In this document: positions 46,483-56,151 of the stretch, in pieces
Layout of the letters: every line of letters begins with the position of its first letter
Position numbering within the stretch: position 1 is the stretch's first letter
Source: Limnohabitans sp.
GTDB lineage: Bacteria; Pseudomonadota; Gammaproteobacteria; Burkholderiales; Burkholderiaceae_C
NCBI RefSeq assembly: GCF_030158565.1
Contig: NZ_JAOASQ010000002.1
Location: 30,914-94,913, forward strand
Length of the DNA stretch: 64,000 nt
Direction: 5' to 3'
Notes under the pieces: generated by a model
What the model saw: the letters and a program-made list of their open reading frames with translations, nothing else
Databases searched by the model: none
What the model was told of the DNA's origin: nothing
Position numbers and translations under genes: made by a program

Positions 46483-49400
46483 ATGAGCCATTTTCTGGAT
46501 CGATTGAATTATTTTTCTAACCCCAAAGAGACCTTTTCGGGTGGCCACGGCGTGACCACTGGTGAGGACCGCACCTGGGAAGATGCTTACCGTGACCGCT
46601 GGGCGCATGACAAAATTGTGCGCAGCACCCACGGGGTCAATTGCACCGGCTCGTGTTCGTGGAAAATTTATGTCAAGGGCGGCATCGTCACTTGGGAAAC
46701 CCAGCAAACCGATTACCCGCGCACTCGCCCAGATTTACCCAACCACGAACCGCGCGGTTGTGCACGGGGCGCCTCCTACTCTTGGTATCTTTACAGCGCC
46801 AACCGGGTCAAGTACCCCATGATCCGCGCCCGGTTGCTCAAGCATTGGCGCGCCGCATTGGCGGTGGCCAAGAGTCCGGTCGATGCATGGTCCAGCATTG
46901 TCGAGAACGCCGATGCCCGACTCGAATGGCAAAAGCAGCGCGGCCTGGGTGGCTTTGTGCGCAGCACTTGGGAGGAGGTCAACCAGATCATTGCCAGTGC
47001 CAACGTCTACACCGTGAAGAAATACGGCGCTGACCGCATCATTGGTTTTTCGCCGATCCCGGCCATGTCCATGATCAGTTACGCGGCCGGCAGCCGGTAC
47101 TTGTCGTTGATTGGTGGCGTCAGCATGAGTTTTTACGACTGGTACTGCGATTTGCCACCGGCCAGCCCGCAGGTCTGGGGTGAGCAGACCGATGTGCCCG
47201 AATCGGCCGATTGGTACAACTCCACTTACATCATTGCTTGGGGCTCCAACGTGCCGCAAACGCGCACGCCCGATGCCCACTTCTTCACCGAGGTGCGCTA
47301 CAAGGGCGCCAAGACCGTGGCCATCACACCTGACTATGCCGAGATCAGCAAACTGGCCGATTTGTGGATGCATCCCAAGCAGGGCACCGATGCCGCCATT
47401 GCCATGGCCATGGGCCATGTGATCCTCAAAGAGTTTTACTTTGACAAGCGCAGCGCTTACTTTGACGACTATGTGCGCCGCTATACGGACATGCCCAATT
47501 TGGTACAGCTCGAAGAGCGCACGCTGGCCGATGGCCGCAAGGTCAATGTGCCAGGGCGTTATTTGCGCGCCAGTGACTTCAACGGCAAATTGGGACAAGA
47601 CAACAACCCTGAGTGGAAAACCGTGGCGCTCGACCAGACGGACCGCGTGGTGTTGCCCAATGGTTCGATCGGGTTTCGTTGGGGTGCGGAAGGCCGCAGT
47701 GATGCCGGCAAATGGAATTTAGAAAACAAAGAGGCGCGAGGAGACAACGAGGTCAAGCTCAAGTTGAGTTTGATGGAGGGTGAGGGCAGCGAGTACGAAG
47801 TCGGTGAGGTGGCTTTCCCGTACTTTGGCGGGATTGATACGCCGAACTTCAGTGCCAACAAGCAAGCCAGTGCAGTGGATGACGTGTTGGTGCGCAAGGT
47901 GCCGGTGCGGCGCATCAAGCTGGGCAAGGCCGGTGAAGAGCGCTATGCGCTGGTCGCCACGGTGTTTGACCTGACTGCTGCCAATTACGGCGTGGCACGA
48001 GGCCTTGCTGGCGAAGAGGCGGCCACCAGTTACGACGATGACGCCCCTTACACCCCTGCATGGCAAGAAAAAATCACGGGTGTGAAACGCGATCAGGTGA
48101 TTGCCGTGGCGCGTCAATTTGCCGATAACGCTGACAAAACACGCGGCAAATCCATGATCATCATTGGCGCGGCCATGAACCATTGGTACCACAGCGACAT
48201 GAACTACCGCGGCATTATCAACATGCTGATGATGTGCGGTTGCATTGGTCAAAGTGGCGGCGGCTGGGCCCACTATGTGGGTCAGGAAAAACTGCGTCCA
48301 CAAACCGGCTGGACGGCGCTGGCCTTTGCACTGGATTGGGTGCGCCCACCACGCCAGATGAACAGCACCAGTTTCTTTTATGCGCACACCGATCAGTGGC
48401 GTTATGAGCGATTGGGTGTCGAAGAAATCTTGTCACCCTTGGCGGATAAAACCAAGTTTGGCGGCAGCATGATCGACTACAACGTGCGCGCCGAGCGCAT
48501 GGGCTGGTTGCCCAGTGCGCCGCAGTTGCAAACCAACCCGATGCAGGTGGTGAAAGACGCGCAGGCTCAAGGCATGGATCCGAAAGACTATGCGGTCAAG
48601 GCCTTGAAGGACGGCAGTCTGAAAATGAGCTGCGAAGACCCCGACCATCCGCTGAACTGGCCGCGCAACATGTTTGTTTGGCGCTCCAACATTCTGGGTT
48701 CGTCAGGCAAAGGTCACGAATATTTTCTCAAGCATTTGTTAGGTACCTCGCACGGCGTGCAGGGCAAAGACCTGGGCGCCCAAGAGGCCAAACCCAAAGA
48801 AGTGCAATGGCATGACCAAGCGCCTGAAGGCAAGCTGGACTTGTTGGTGACGCTGGACTTTCGCATGAGCACGACCTGTCTGTACTCGGACATCGTGTTG
48901 CCCACGGCCACTTGGTATGAAAAGAACGATCTCAACACCAGTGACATGCATCCCTTCATTCACCCTTTGTCTACCGCAGTAGACCCGGCTTGGCAGAGCA
49001 AGAGCGATTGGGAAATATACAAAGGATTCGCTAAAGCTTTCAGTGAAGTCTGCGTAGGCCATTTGGGCGTTGAAAAAGAATTGATGCTGACGCCCTTGAT
49101 GCACGACACGCCCGCCGAATTGGCGCAAGCCCTGGACGTGAAAGAGTGGAGCAAGGGTGAGTGCGAATTGATTCCGGGTGTGACCGCGCCGCAAATTACT
49201 GTCATCGAACGCGATTACCCCAATACCTACAAGCGCTTCACGGCATTGGGACCGTTGTTGGAAAAGATGGGCAACGGCGGCAAGGGCATTGGCTGGAACA
49301 CGGTGGATGAAGTGCGTCAGTTAGCTGAGCTCAATGGCAAAGTCCATGCGGAGGGTGTGACCCAGGGCATGCCGAAAATTGAAACCGACATTGACGCCTG

Positions 49401-50277
49401 TGAGGTGGTGCTGCAACTGGCCCCAGAGACCAATGGCCATGTGGCCGTGAAGGCTTGGGAGGCTCTGGGCAAGATCACCGGGCGTGACCACACCCATCTG
49501 GCACTGCACCGCGAAGATGAAAAGATTCGTTTCCGCGATATTCAGGCGCAGCCGCGGAAGATCATCAGCTCACCCACCTGGTCGGGTCTGGAAAGCGAGA
49601 AGGTCTCTTACAACGCGGGCTATACCAACGTGCACGAGTACATTCCTTGGCGCACGCTGACGGGACGTCAACAGTTCTATTTAGACCATCCTTGGATGCT
49701 GGCCTTTGGCGAAGGCATGACGACCTACCGCCCACCGGTGGACTTGAAGACGGTGGACGAGATGCTCAATCGGCGTCCTAACGGCAACAAGGAAATTTCC
49801 CTCAATTTCATCACGCCACACCAGAAATGGGGTATCCACAGCACCTACAGCGACAACCTGCACATGTTGACACTGAACCGCGGTGGACCCGTGATTTGGT
49901 TGAGTGAAGTCGATGCACGCAGTGCCGGCATTGTGGACAACGACTGGGTCGAATTGTTCAACAGCAATGGTGCGATTGCCGCTCGCGCGGTGGTCAGTCA
50001 GCGAGTCAACCAAGGTATGGTGATGATGTACCACGCGCAAGAAAAAACCATCAACACTCCGGGGTCTGAGATCACGGGCATCCGCGGCGGTATTCATAAC
50101 TCCGTGACGCGCATTGTGACCAAGCCGACCCACATGATTGGCGGTTACGCCCAGTTCAGTTACGGCTTCAACTACTACGGGACCATCGGCACCAACCGCG
50201 ACGAATTTGTGGTGGTACGCAAGATGCACAAAGTCGATTGGCTCGATGACGAAGCCCCGGTCACGGTTCAGGCTTGA
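46483..50277 (+). CDS. narG: Respiratory nitrate reductase alpha subunit NarG
   Basis: 1264 residues from ATG 46483 (ggagata upstream). Reduces nitrate to nitrite at a Mo-bisMGD centre on the cytoplasmic face. FS0 cluster ligands H50, C54, C58 and C93 (HGVNCTGSC, then RGCARG) and the molybdenum aspartate D223 in SFYDWYCDLPPASPQ line up with the known enzyme. It has no twin-arginine signal sequence, consistent with a cytoplasm-facing Nar rather than Nap. Needs NarJ for cofactor insertion. Full length for the family. Confidence 0.97.
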   Translation: MSHFLDRLNYFSNPKETFSGGHGVTTGEDRTWEDAYRDRWAHDKIVRSTHGVNCTGSCSWKIYVKGGIVTWETQQTDYPRTRPDLPNHEPRGCARGASYSWYLYSANRVKYPMIRARLLKHWRAALAVAKSPVDAWSSIVENADARLEWQKQRGLGGFVRSTWEEVNQIIASANVYTVKKYGADRIIGFSPIPAMSMISYAAGSRYLSLIGGVSMSFYDWYCDLPPASPQVWGEQTDVPESADWYNSTYIIAWGSNVPQTRTPDAHFFTEVRYKGAKTVAITPDYAEISKLADLWMHPKQGTDAAIAMAMGHVILKEFYFDKRSAYFDDYVRRYTDMPNLVQLEERTLADGRKVNVPGRYLRASDFNGKLGQDNNPEWKTVALDQTDRVVLPNGSIGFRWGAEGRSDAGKWNLENKEARGDNEVKLKLSLMEGEGSEYEVGEVAFPYFGGIDTPNFSANKQASAVDDVLVRKVPVRRIKLGKAGEERYALVATVFDLTAANYGVARGLAGEEAATSYDDDAPYTPAWQEKITGVKRDQVIAVARQFADNADKTRGKSMIIIGAAMNHWYHSDMNYRGIINMLMMCGCIGQSGGGWAHYVGQEKLRPQTGWTALAFALDWVRPPRQMNSTSFFYAHTDQWRYERLGVEEILSPLADKTKFGGSMIDYNVRAERMGWLPSAPQLQTNPMQVVKDAQAQGMDPKDYAVKALKDGSLKMSCEDPDHPLNWPRNMFVWRSNILGSSGKGHEYFLKHLLGTSHGVQGKDLGAQEAKPKEVQWHDQAPEGKLDLLVTLDFRMSTTCLYSDIVLPTATWYEKNDLNTSDMHPFIHPLSTAVDPAWQSKSDWEIYKGFAKAFSEVCVGHLGVEKELMLTPLMHDTPAELAQALDVKEWSKGECELIPGVTAPQITVIERDYPNTYKRFTALGPLLEKMGNGGKGIGWNTVDEVRQLAELNGKVHAEGVTQGMPKIETDIDACEVVLQLAPETNGHVAVKAWEALGKITGRDHTHLALHREDEKIRFRDIQAQPRKIISSPTWSGLESEKVSYNAGYTNVHEYIPWRTLTGRQQFYLDHPWMLAFGEGMTTYRPPVDLKTVDEMLNRRPNGNKEISLNFITPHQKWGIHSTYSDNLHMLTLNRGGPVIWLSEVDARSAGIVDNDWVELFNSNGAIAARAVVSQRVNQGMVMMYHAQEKTINTPGSEITGIRGGIHNSVTRIVTKPTHMIGGYAQFSYGFNYYGTIGTNRDEFVVVRKMHKVDWLDDEAPVTVQA

Positions 50278-50288
50278 AGGAGAACACT

Positions 50289-51821
50289 ATGAAAATTCGC
50301 GCACAAATCGCCATGGTCCTGAATTTGGACAAATGCATCGGTTGTCACACCTGCTCGGTCACCTGTAAAAACGTCTGGACCAGTCGCCCGGGTGTGGAAT
50401 ACGCTTGGTTCAACAACGTGGAAACCAAGCCCGGCATCGGCTATCCCAAAGAATGGGAAAACCAAGACAAATGGAATGGCGGTTGGACCCGCAAGGCCGA
50501 CGGTTCGATCGAACCCAAACAGGGGGGGAAATGGAAGCTGCTGATGCGGATTTTTGCAAATCCCAACATGCCCCAAATCGACGATTACTACGAGCCGTTC
50601 ACCTACGACTATGAGCACCTGCAAGGGGCGCCCGAATCCAGGGCCACTCCGACGGCTCGCCCACGCAGCTTGATCACGGGTCAACGCATGCAAAAAATTG
50701 AATGGGGTCCGAATTGGGAAGAAATTCTGGGCGGTGAGTTCAGCAAACGCAGCAAAGACGCCAATTTGGCGAATTTCGATCAGGTGCAAAAAGACATGGT
50801 CGGCCAGTTTGAAAACACCTTCATGATGTATTTGCCACGCCTGTGTGAACACTGCCTGAACCCCACCTGCGTCGCCTCGTGCCCCTCGGGCTCTATTTAC
50901 AAGCGCGAGGACGACGGCATTGTGTTGATCGACCAAGACAAATGCCGGGGTTGGCGCATGTGCGTGAGTGGTTGCCCGTACAAGAAAATTTACTACAACT
51001 GGCAAAGCGGCAAAGCCGAGAAATGCATCTTTTGTTATCCCCGCATTGAAGCCGGGCAGCCCACGGTGTGCTCCGAAACTTGCGTTGGTCGCATCCGCTA
51101 CCTGGGCGTGGTGCTGTACGACGCGGACCGGATTGCAGAAGCCGCCAGCACCGAGAACGAGAAAGACCTGTACCAGGCCCAGTTGGACATCTTCCTCAAT
51201 CCGCATGATCCAAAGGTGATCGCACAGGCGCGCCTGGACGGCATTCCCGAGTCTTGGCTCGAAGGCGCGCGCAACAGCCCGGTCTACAAAATGGCCATCG
51301 ACTGGAAAGTCGCCTTGCCGCTGCACCCCGAGTACCGTACCTTGCCTATGGTGTGGTACGTGCCGCCACTGTCGCCGATCACGGCCGCGGCCAATGCGGG
51401 CCATGTCGGGATGAACGGCGAGTTGCCTGATGTGTCGCAAATGCGCATCCCGGTGCAGTACCTGGCCAACTTGCTGACTGCCGGCGACGTTGCCCCTGTG
51501 ACGCGTGCCTTGGAGCGCATGCTGGCCATGCGGGCTTACCAGCGTGGCAAGCATGTGGACGGTATTGAAAACCATGCGGTGCTAGAGCAAACCGGTTTGA
51601 CCGTGGCGCAAGTAGAAGATATGTACCACATCATGGCAATTGCCAATTACGAAGACCGCTTCGTGATTCCCAGCTCGCACCGCGAGTATGCCGAAAACAC
51701 CTTTGACATGCGCGGCGGCTGCGGCTTCTCGTTTGGCAGTGGTTGCTCTGACGGCCAGTCCGAACCCAGCCTGTTTGGTGGCGACAAGCGCCGCACGATT
51801 CCTATTCAATCTGTCGTCTAA
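50289..51821 (+). CDS. narH: Respiratory nitrate reductase beta subunit NarH
   Basis: 510 residues from ATG 50289. Carries electrons from NarI to NarG through one 3Fe-4S and three 4Fe-4S clusters. First cluster motif C16-x2-C19-x2-C22-x3-C26; others in CEHCLNPTCVASCP, CRGWRMCVSGCP (tryptophan in place of a cysteine, the 3Fe-4S site) and KCIFC...CSETCVGR. Ends with a glycine/serine-rich tail. Starts 11 bases after narG. Confidence 0.97.
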   Translation: MKIRAQIAMVLNLDKCIGCHTCSVTCKNVWTSRPGVEYAWFNNVETKPGIGYPKEWENQDKWNGGWTRKADGSIEPKQGGKWKLLMRIFANPNMPQIDDYYEPFTYDYEHLQGAPESRATPTARPRSLITGQRMQKIEWGPNWEEILGGEFSKRSKDANLANFDQVQKDMVGQFENTFMMYLPRLCEHCLNPTCVASCPSGSIYKREDDGIVLIDQDKCRGWRMCVSGCPYKKIYYNWQSGKAEKCIFCYPRIEAGQPTVCSETCVGRIRYLGVVLYDADRIAEAASTENEKDLYQAQLDIFLNPHDPKVIAQARLDGIPESWLEGARNSPVYKMAIDWKVALPLHPEYRTLPMVWYVPPLSPITAAANAGHVGMNGELPDVSQMRIPVQYLANLLTAGDVAPVTRALERMLAMRAYQRGKHVDGIENHAVLEQTGLTVAQVEDMYHIMAIANYEDRFVIPSSHREYAENTFDMRGGCGFSFGSGCSDGQSEPSLFGGDKRRTIPIQSVV

Positions 51822-51833
51822 AGCGAGGTTCCC

Positions 51834-52514
51834 ATGAAGCCCATCCGTTACTCCTTGCGCGTGTTGTCCCAGTTGCTGTCCTACCCGGACGCTGGGGTGC
51901 GGCAGCAATGGCCCCAGCTCATGACCGTGCTGGACGAAGAAGCTGTGCTCAGTTCAGCGCGTCGCACTGAACTCCAAGCTTTGGTGGCGCACCTGCAGCA
52001 TCTGAATCCGATGGATGCCGAGGCGCGTTACGTTGAAACCTTTGACCGGGGCCGTGCAACCTGCCTGCATTTGTTTGAGCACGTGCATGGTGACTCGCGG
52101 GACCGAGGTCCTGCCATGATTGATTTGACCAAGACCTATGAGCAATCGGGCTTGTTTCTCGCGCCCGAAGAGTTGCCTGACCATTTGTGTGTGGTGTTGG
52201 AGTTCGCCTCCACGCAAACGCCTGAGGTGGCCAAGGCTTTTTTGGGCGAAATGGCCCATATTCTGAATGCCATTTTCAGCGCACTGCTCAAACGCGAAAG
52301 CCCTTATGCCGTGGTGTTGGCTGCAGTTTTGGAGCTCGCTGGTCACAGGGCCCAGTCGGTTGCGATCGTGGCGGAAGAGTCGCTTGACGAGAGCTGGAGC
52401 GAACCTGAGGCCTTCGACGGTTGCAGTACACGGGGCCAGGCTCGCCCGGGTGAAGCGCAGCCGATGCACTTTGTCAGAAAAACTTCAACTTCGTCGAGTG
52501 GAGTCACAGCATGA
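51834..52514 (+). CDS. narJ: Nitrate reductase assembly chaperone NarJ
   Basis: 226 residues, all-helical TorD-family fold. YSLRVLSQLLSYPD opens the protein and ETFDRGRATCLHLFEHVHGDSRDRG is the NarJ signature. It binds the NarG N-terminus until the molybdenum cofactor and FS0 are inserted. The stop overlaps the narI start by four bases. Confidence 0.95.
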   Translation: MKPIRYSLRVLSQLLSYPDAGVRQQWPQLMTVLDEEAVLSSARRTELQALVAHLQHLNPMDAEARYVETFDRGRATCLHLFEHVHGDSRDRGPAMIDLTKTYEQSGLFLAPEELPDHLCVVLEFASTQTPEVAKAFLGEMAHILNAIFSALLKRESPYAVVLAAVLELAGHRAQSVAIVAEESLDESWSEPEAFDGCSTRGQARPGEAQPMHFVRKTSTSSSGVTA

Positions 52515-53230
52515 ATTACTTTGATAACTTCATTTTTGGGATCTATCCCTACATTGCGCTGAGCGTTTTTTTGCTCGGCAGCCTGATCCGCTTTGATCGC
52601 GACCAGTACACCTGGAAGAGCGATTCTTCACAGTTGCTGCGCGGTGGGCAGCTGCGGTGGGGCAGTAACTTGTTCCATGTGGGTGTACTCTTTTTGTTTG
52701 GCGGCCACAGTGTGGGCATGCTGATGCCTCACTTCATGTACGAGCACTTCATCAGTGCCGGCGACAAACAATTGCTGGCCATGATTTCAGGCGGCGTCTT
52801 CGGTCTTTTGGGTTTCATCGGCGTGACGCTGCTCTTGCATCGCCGCCTCTTTGATGTGCGCATCCGTGTGAACAGCAAAACCAGTGACATTGTTTTACTG
52901 GTCTTGCTGTGGGCGCAGTTTGCGCTGGGGCTGGCCACCATTCCTTTGTCGGCCCAGCATCTGGACGGCAGCATGATGCTCAAGCTGGCCGAGTGGGCGC
53001 AACGCACCGTCACTTTCCGAGGTGGGGCGGTAGAGCTTTTGTCTGAAGCCAGTTGGATTTTCAAAACCCATATGTTTTTGGGCATGAGTATCTTTTTTAT
53101 CTTTCCATTCACCCGGCTGGTCCATGTGTGGAGTGGTTTTGGCACGCTGGCTTACGTGGTGCGGCCTTACCAAATCGTGCGCAGCCGCCGAGTCGGTATG
53201 ACGCCGCGACCCCCGTTTGGCCGCAGCTGA
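52511..53230 (+). CDS. narI: Nitrate reductase gamma subunit NarI (cytochrome b)
   Basis: 239 residues, five membrane segments. Quinol-oxidising di-heme subunit that anchors NarGH; the heme histidines fall in NLFHVGVLFLFGGHSVGM (segment 2) and in FIFPFTRLVHVWSG (segment 5). It starts inside the narJ stop (ATGA) and completes the enzyme. A peptidyl-prolyl isomerase gene follows. Confidence 0.96.
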   Translation: MNYFDNFIFGIYPYIALSVFLLGSLIRFDRDQYTWKSDSSQLLRGGQLRWGSNLFHVGVLFLFGGHSVGMLMPHFMYEHFISAGDKQLLAMISGGVFGLLGFIGVTLLLHRRLFDVRIRVNSKTSDIVLLVLLWAQFALGLATIPLSAQHLDGSMMLKLAEWAQRTVTFRGGAVELLSEASWIFKTHMFLGMSIFFIFPFTRLVHVWSGFGTLAYVVRPYQIVRSRRVGMTPRPPFGRS

Positions 53231-53272
53231 TGCGTGCTCGACCCTTTGGATAACTCCTCACAAGGCTTACAC

Positions 53273-54214
53273 ATGACGCTTGAAAATATGACTGAAACTA
53301 CGACTCCGGCCTCAGGCGACTGCGGCAGTGGTGCTTGTGGCTGCACCAGCGCAGCGCCCCTATCGGCCTATGAACGCACGGCTGCTGCCATGCCGGTGCG
53401 AGTTGCCGAATCTCTGGAGGCTGTGGCAACCAACGTACCCCCCGCCATCAATGGCATCGCCTTGACTGCGCCCGGGGAAAAGCTCGAGGTGCACGACTTG
53501 AAGGAGCGTGCCTACGGCGAACTGCTGCGCCAAGAAGCGGTCAGGCTCGGCCTCTTGCCCGCTGCCGTGATCGGCCAAGAAGCTTTGTCGGCACCGGCGC
53601 TGCAAGCCCAGGAGCAAGAGGTGATTGACCGCATGCTGGAAACTGAAGTCACTTGTCCCCAGCCCACGCCCGAGGAGTCGCAGCGTTACTACGACGCCCA
53701 CAAAGCACAATTCACGGTGGGCCAATCCCAGCGGGTACGTCACATCTTGTTCGCAGTCACTCCAGGGGTGAACGTGCAAGCCTTGGCGCAACGCGCCGAG
53801 ACAGCCTTGCTGGAGTTGGCGAGTAATGCCGCTTTGCCTGAGCGTTTTTCACAGTTGGCCGCAGAATTGTCCAACTGCCCAACGGGCGCACAAGGGGGCG
53901 ATTTGGGTTGGCTCAAGCCTGAGGACTGTGCGCCTGAATTTGCCAAAGCGCTTTTTTATTTGCAAGAGTCCAGCCAAACTACAGGCTTGCGGCCCCGTTT
54001 GGTGCACACGCGTTTTGGTTTTCACATCGTCGATGTGCTGGAGATTAATCCCGGTCATTTGCCGGGCTTTGCTCAGCTGACCGCGCAGATTGCTTCTCGT
54101 TTGCAATGGCAGTCGCGTGCCACGGCTTTGGGCCAATATATGCGCCGCCTGGTGGGCTTGGCCCAAGTGCAGGGCATAGAACTTGATGGGGATGCTTCGC
54201 CCTTGGTGCAATGA
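53273..54214 (+). CDS. PpiC-type peptidyl-prolyl isomerase of the nar cluster
   Basis: 313 residues from ATG 53273 (aagg upstream); ATG 53288 is an alternative. A parvulin rotamase domain (RVRHILFAVTPGV...GAQGGDLGWLKPEDCAPEFAKALF...VHTRFGFHIVDVLE) occupies about residues 150-270, after a helical chaperone-like region. The first 25 residues hold a cysteine-glycine cluster, GDCGSGACGC (C17, C22, C24), that could bind a metal. There is no signal peptide, so it acts in the cytoplasm. Equivalent genes follow narI in other proteobacteria; a role in folding NarGHI is likely. Overlaps the carbonic anhydrase gene by four bases. Confidence 0.88.
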   Translation: MTLENMTETTTPASGDCGSGACGCTSAAPLSAYERTAAAMPVRVAESLEAVATNVPPAINGIALTAPGEKLEVHDLKERAYGELLRQEAVRLGLLPAAVIGQEALSAPALQAQEQEVIDRMLETEVTCPQPTPEESQRYYDAHKAQFTVGQSQRVRHILFAVTPGVNVQALAQRAETALLELASNAALPERFSQLAAELSNCPTGAQGGDLGWLKPEDCAPEFAKALFYLQESSQTTGLRPRLVHTRFGFHIVDVLEINPGHLPGFAQLTAQIASRLQWQSRATALGQYMRRLVGLAQVQGIELDGDASPLVQ

Positions 54215-54897
54215 GCCTTCCTGCGTCAAGCGAGTCTTCAGACGAGTTGCTGCATCGCTTGCAGCACTTTCATGCCGACTATTTTCCGTTGCATCAACAA
54301 AGGTTCCAGGACCTGGTTGCCCAAGGTCAGCACCCTAAAACATTGTTTATAGGGTGCTCTGATTCTCGATTGGTTCCCTATTTGCTGACCGGTGCGGGAC
54401 CTGGCGAGCTGTTCATCGTGCGTAATGTCGGTGCCTTGGTGCCGCCTTACGACGGCACGCATGGTTTGCACGGCACCATGGCGGGCATCGAGTTTGCGGT
54501 GCTGATGCTGCACGTCAAAAGCATCATTGTGTGTGGCCACAGTCACTGTGGTGCGATTCGCACAGCTTATGAAGGCGTACCCGAAGAAGCTAAGGCTTTG
54601 AAACAGTGGTTGCGTTTGATCGACGACGCCTTATTACCCGTACAGGCTTGCCCCGAAGCCCTTTTGCGCACGGAGCAGCGTTCCGTGGTGCTGCAACTGG
54701 AGCGTCTGATGGGCTACCCTATGGTCCGGCGCGAGGTAGAGGCTGGGCGCTTGAAGCTGCATGGCTGGCATTATGTGATTGAAGAGGGCGACGTGCATGT
54801 GTTTGATGTCCAGCTTGGTGGTTTCGTGTCAGCTTCTCTTTCATCGCACAGTGGGACTGGGCCGTTTACACCGCACGTGGAGCCATTGAATGAATGA
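54211..54897 (+). CDS. Beta-class carbonic anhydrase
   Basis: 228 residues. Zinc enzyme interconverting CO2 and bicarbonate. Zinc ligands C49, H110 and C113 (GCSDSR and CGHSHCG) with the catalytic D51-R53 pair; length normal. Encoded between the nar isomerase and a nitroreductase with overlapping ends, so it is part of the nar transcript. It may supply bicarbonate or buffer the proton use of nitrate reduction; the reason for this linkage is not established. Confidence 0.92.
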   Translation: MSLPASSESSDELLHRLQHFHADYFPLHQQRFQDLVAQGQHPKTLFIGCSDSRLVPYLLTGAGPGELFIVRNVGALVPPYDGTHGLHGTMAGIEFAVLMLHVKSIIVCGHSHCGAIRTAYEGVPEEAKALKQWLRLIDDALLPVQACPEALLRTEQRSVVLQLERLMGYPMVRREVEAGRLKLHGWHYVIEEGDVHVFDVQLGGFVSASLSSHSGTGPFTPHVEPLNE

Positions 54898-55498
54898 TGT
54901 GAACAAGCTTATTTTGCCAACGGGGGTCAGTCATTTGATCGCTTCGCGGCAAACAATTTTGCCTAAACGGTTGGTCGCGCCCGGCCCCGCAGAACAGGAG
55001 CTTGAACAGTTGTTCCGGGCTGCTGCTTGCGCGCCAGACCATGACCTCATCAATCCTTGGCGTTTCTTGGTCATCCCGGCTCAAAAAAGAGCCGACTTGG
55101 GCGAGCTGTTTGCACTTGCGCTGAGAGAGCGCGATCCCAGCGCTACGACTGAGCAACTTGAACAAGCCCGTGAGAAGGCCATGCGAGCGCCTCTGTTGAT
55201 GCTCTTGATTGTCGATGAAACCAAGGGCGATACCCAAATTGACTTGAACGAGCGCGTCTTGAGTGCGGGCTGTTCGGTACAAAATATTTTGCTGCTCGCC
55301 CACACCATGGGTTATGGAACGGGGTTGACCAGCGGTAAGGCACTCAAGTCAGAATCGTTTCGTTCGGGTTTGGGACTGCATGCGGGTGAACATGCCATTT
55401 GTTTTTTGAGCATGGGAACAGTCAGCGAGCGCAAGCCATTTAAAACGCGTCCTGATATTGACAGTTTCGTGAATATTTGGGGCGCCGAACATGGGTAA
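54890..55498 (+). CDS. Nitroreductase family flavoprotein (YdjA-like)
   Basis: 202 residues. FMN-binding nitroreductase fold: SRQTILPKRL near the N-terminus, the AACAPDHDLINPWRFLVI FMN-contact block, and a central SVQNILLLAHTMGYGTGLTSG block. It resembles the short YdjA type, which lacks part of the usual fold. Overlaps both neighbours by eight bases. Might reduce nitro compounds or act as an oxidoreductase in nitrosative stress; substrate unknown. Confidence 0.85.
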   Translation: MNDVNKLILPTGVSHLIASRQTILPKRLVAPGPAEQELEQLFRAAACAPDHDLINPWRFLVIPAQKRADLGELFALALRERDPSATTEQLEQAREKAMRAPLLMLLIVDETKGDTQIDLNERVLSAGCSVQNILLLAHTMGYGTGLTSGKALKSESFRSGLGLHAGEHAICFLSMGTVSERKPFKTRPDIDSFVNIWGAEHG

Positions 55499-56069
55499 TT
55501 CAATGCCAGTAGGGGTTTCATTGCCTGGACACCATTCACCTGGGGTCGGTTTTGAAGCGCCGTTTGAAATGCTTACGGCTTGTCATGAGCGCGTTGAAAG
55601 AATGCTGAATTTGGTCTCACGACTTGTGCTGCATTTGGCTACAACCGGTTGGGATATGCAGGCGGCGACAGCGGCCAGCGATATCATGCGCTATTTCGAT
55701 TTGGCTGCACCACAACACCATTTAGACGAAGAAATTCACGTTTTCCCCGCAGTTTTGACTTTGCAAAAAGGCCGTTTGGATCTGTTGGTGTATCGGCTTA
55801 AGCAAGAGCACATTCAAATGGAAAAAAACTGGTGCCATATTCGAGAAATTTTAGATCGTGTGGCGCACGCAGATGAAAAGAGTTGGACTGACTTGAGCCG
55901 CACCGACACCGTAGCAATAGCGTTGTTTCAGAAAATCTACAAAAACCACATCCAGGAAGAAGAGACGTACATCTATCCCGCTGCCATTCAAGCGTTGGAC
56001 CGCACCCAACTTGACGTGATGACACGGGACATGGTTCGCCGAAGAACGTCTGCGTCTGACGGTCGTTGA
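55491..56069 (+). CDS. Hemerythrin-like (HHE) di-iron protein
   Basis: 192 residues. The hemerythrin cation-binding helices carry the expected ligands: TACHERVERML, HHLDEEIHVFPAV, KQEHIQMEKNW and YKNHIQEEETYIYPA. Members bind O2 or NO at a di-iron centre. A second hemerythrin-type protein in the same island as YtfE suggests a role in NO or O2 sensing or scavenging near nitrate reductase; inference. Start overlaps the nitroreductase stop. Confidence 0.87.
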   Translation: MGNSMPVGVSLPGHHSPGVGFEAPFEMLTACHERVERMLNLVSRLVLHLATTGWDMQAATAASDIMRYFDLAAPQHHLDEEIHVFPAVLTLQKGRLDLLVYRLKQEHIQMEKNWCHIREILDRVAHADEKSWTDLSRTDTVAIALFQKIYKNHIQEEETYIYPAAIQALDRTQLDVMTRDMVRRRTSASDGR

Positions 56070-56151
56070 TGAGGTGTTGATGCACACGCAGCTTAAACTG
56101 GCACATCTCGGTATAAATCGCATTTCAACCATTCAGATTTAAAAGACGACC

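Noticed and set aside
46483..53230. Nitrite oxidoreductase (NxrABC) instead of nitrate reductase
   Set aside because: NarG lacks a signal peptide, NarI has five membrane segments with heme histidines, and narJ, two narK genes and narXL are linked, which is the respiratory nitrate reductase pattern.
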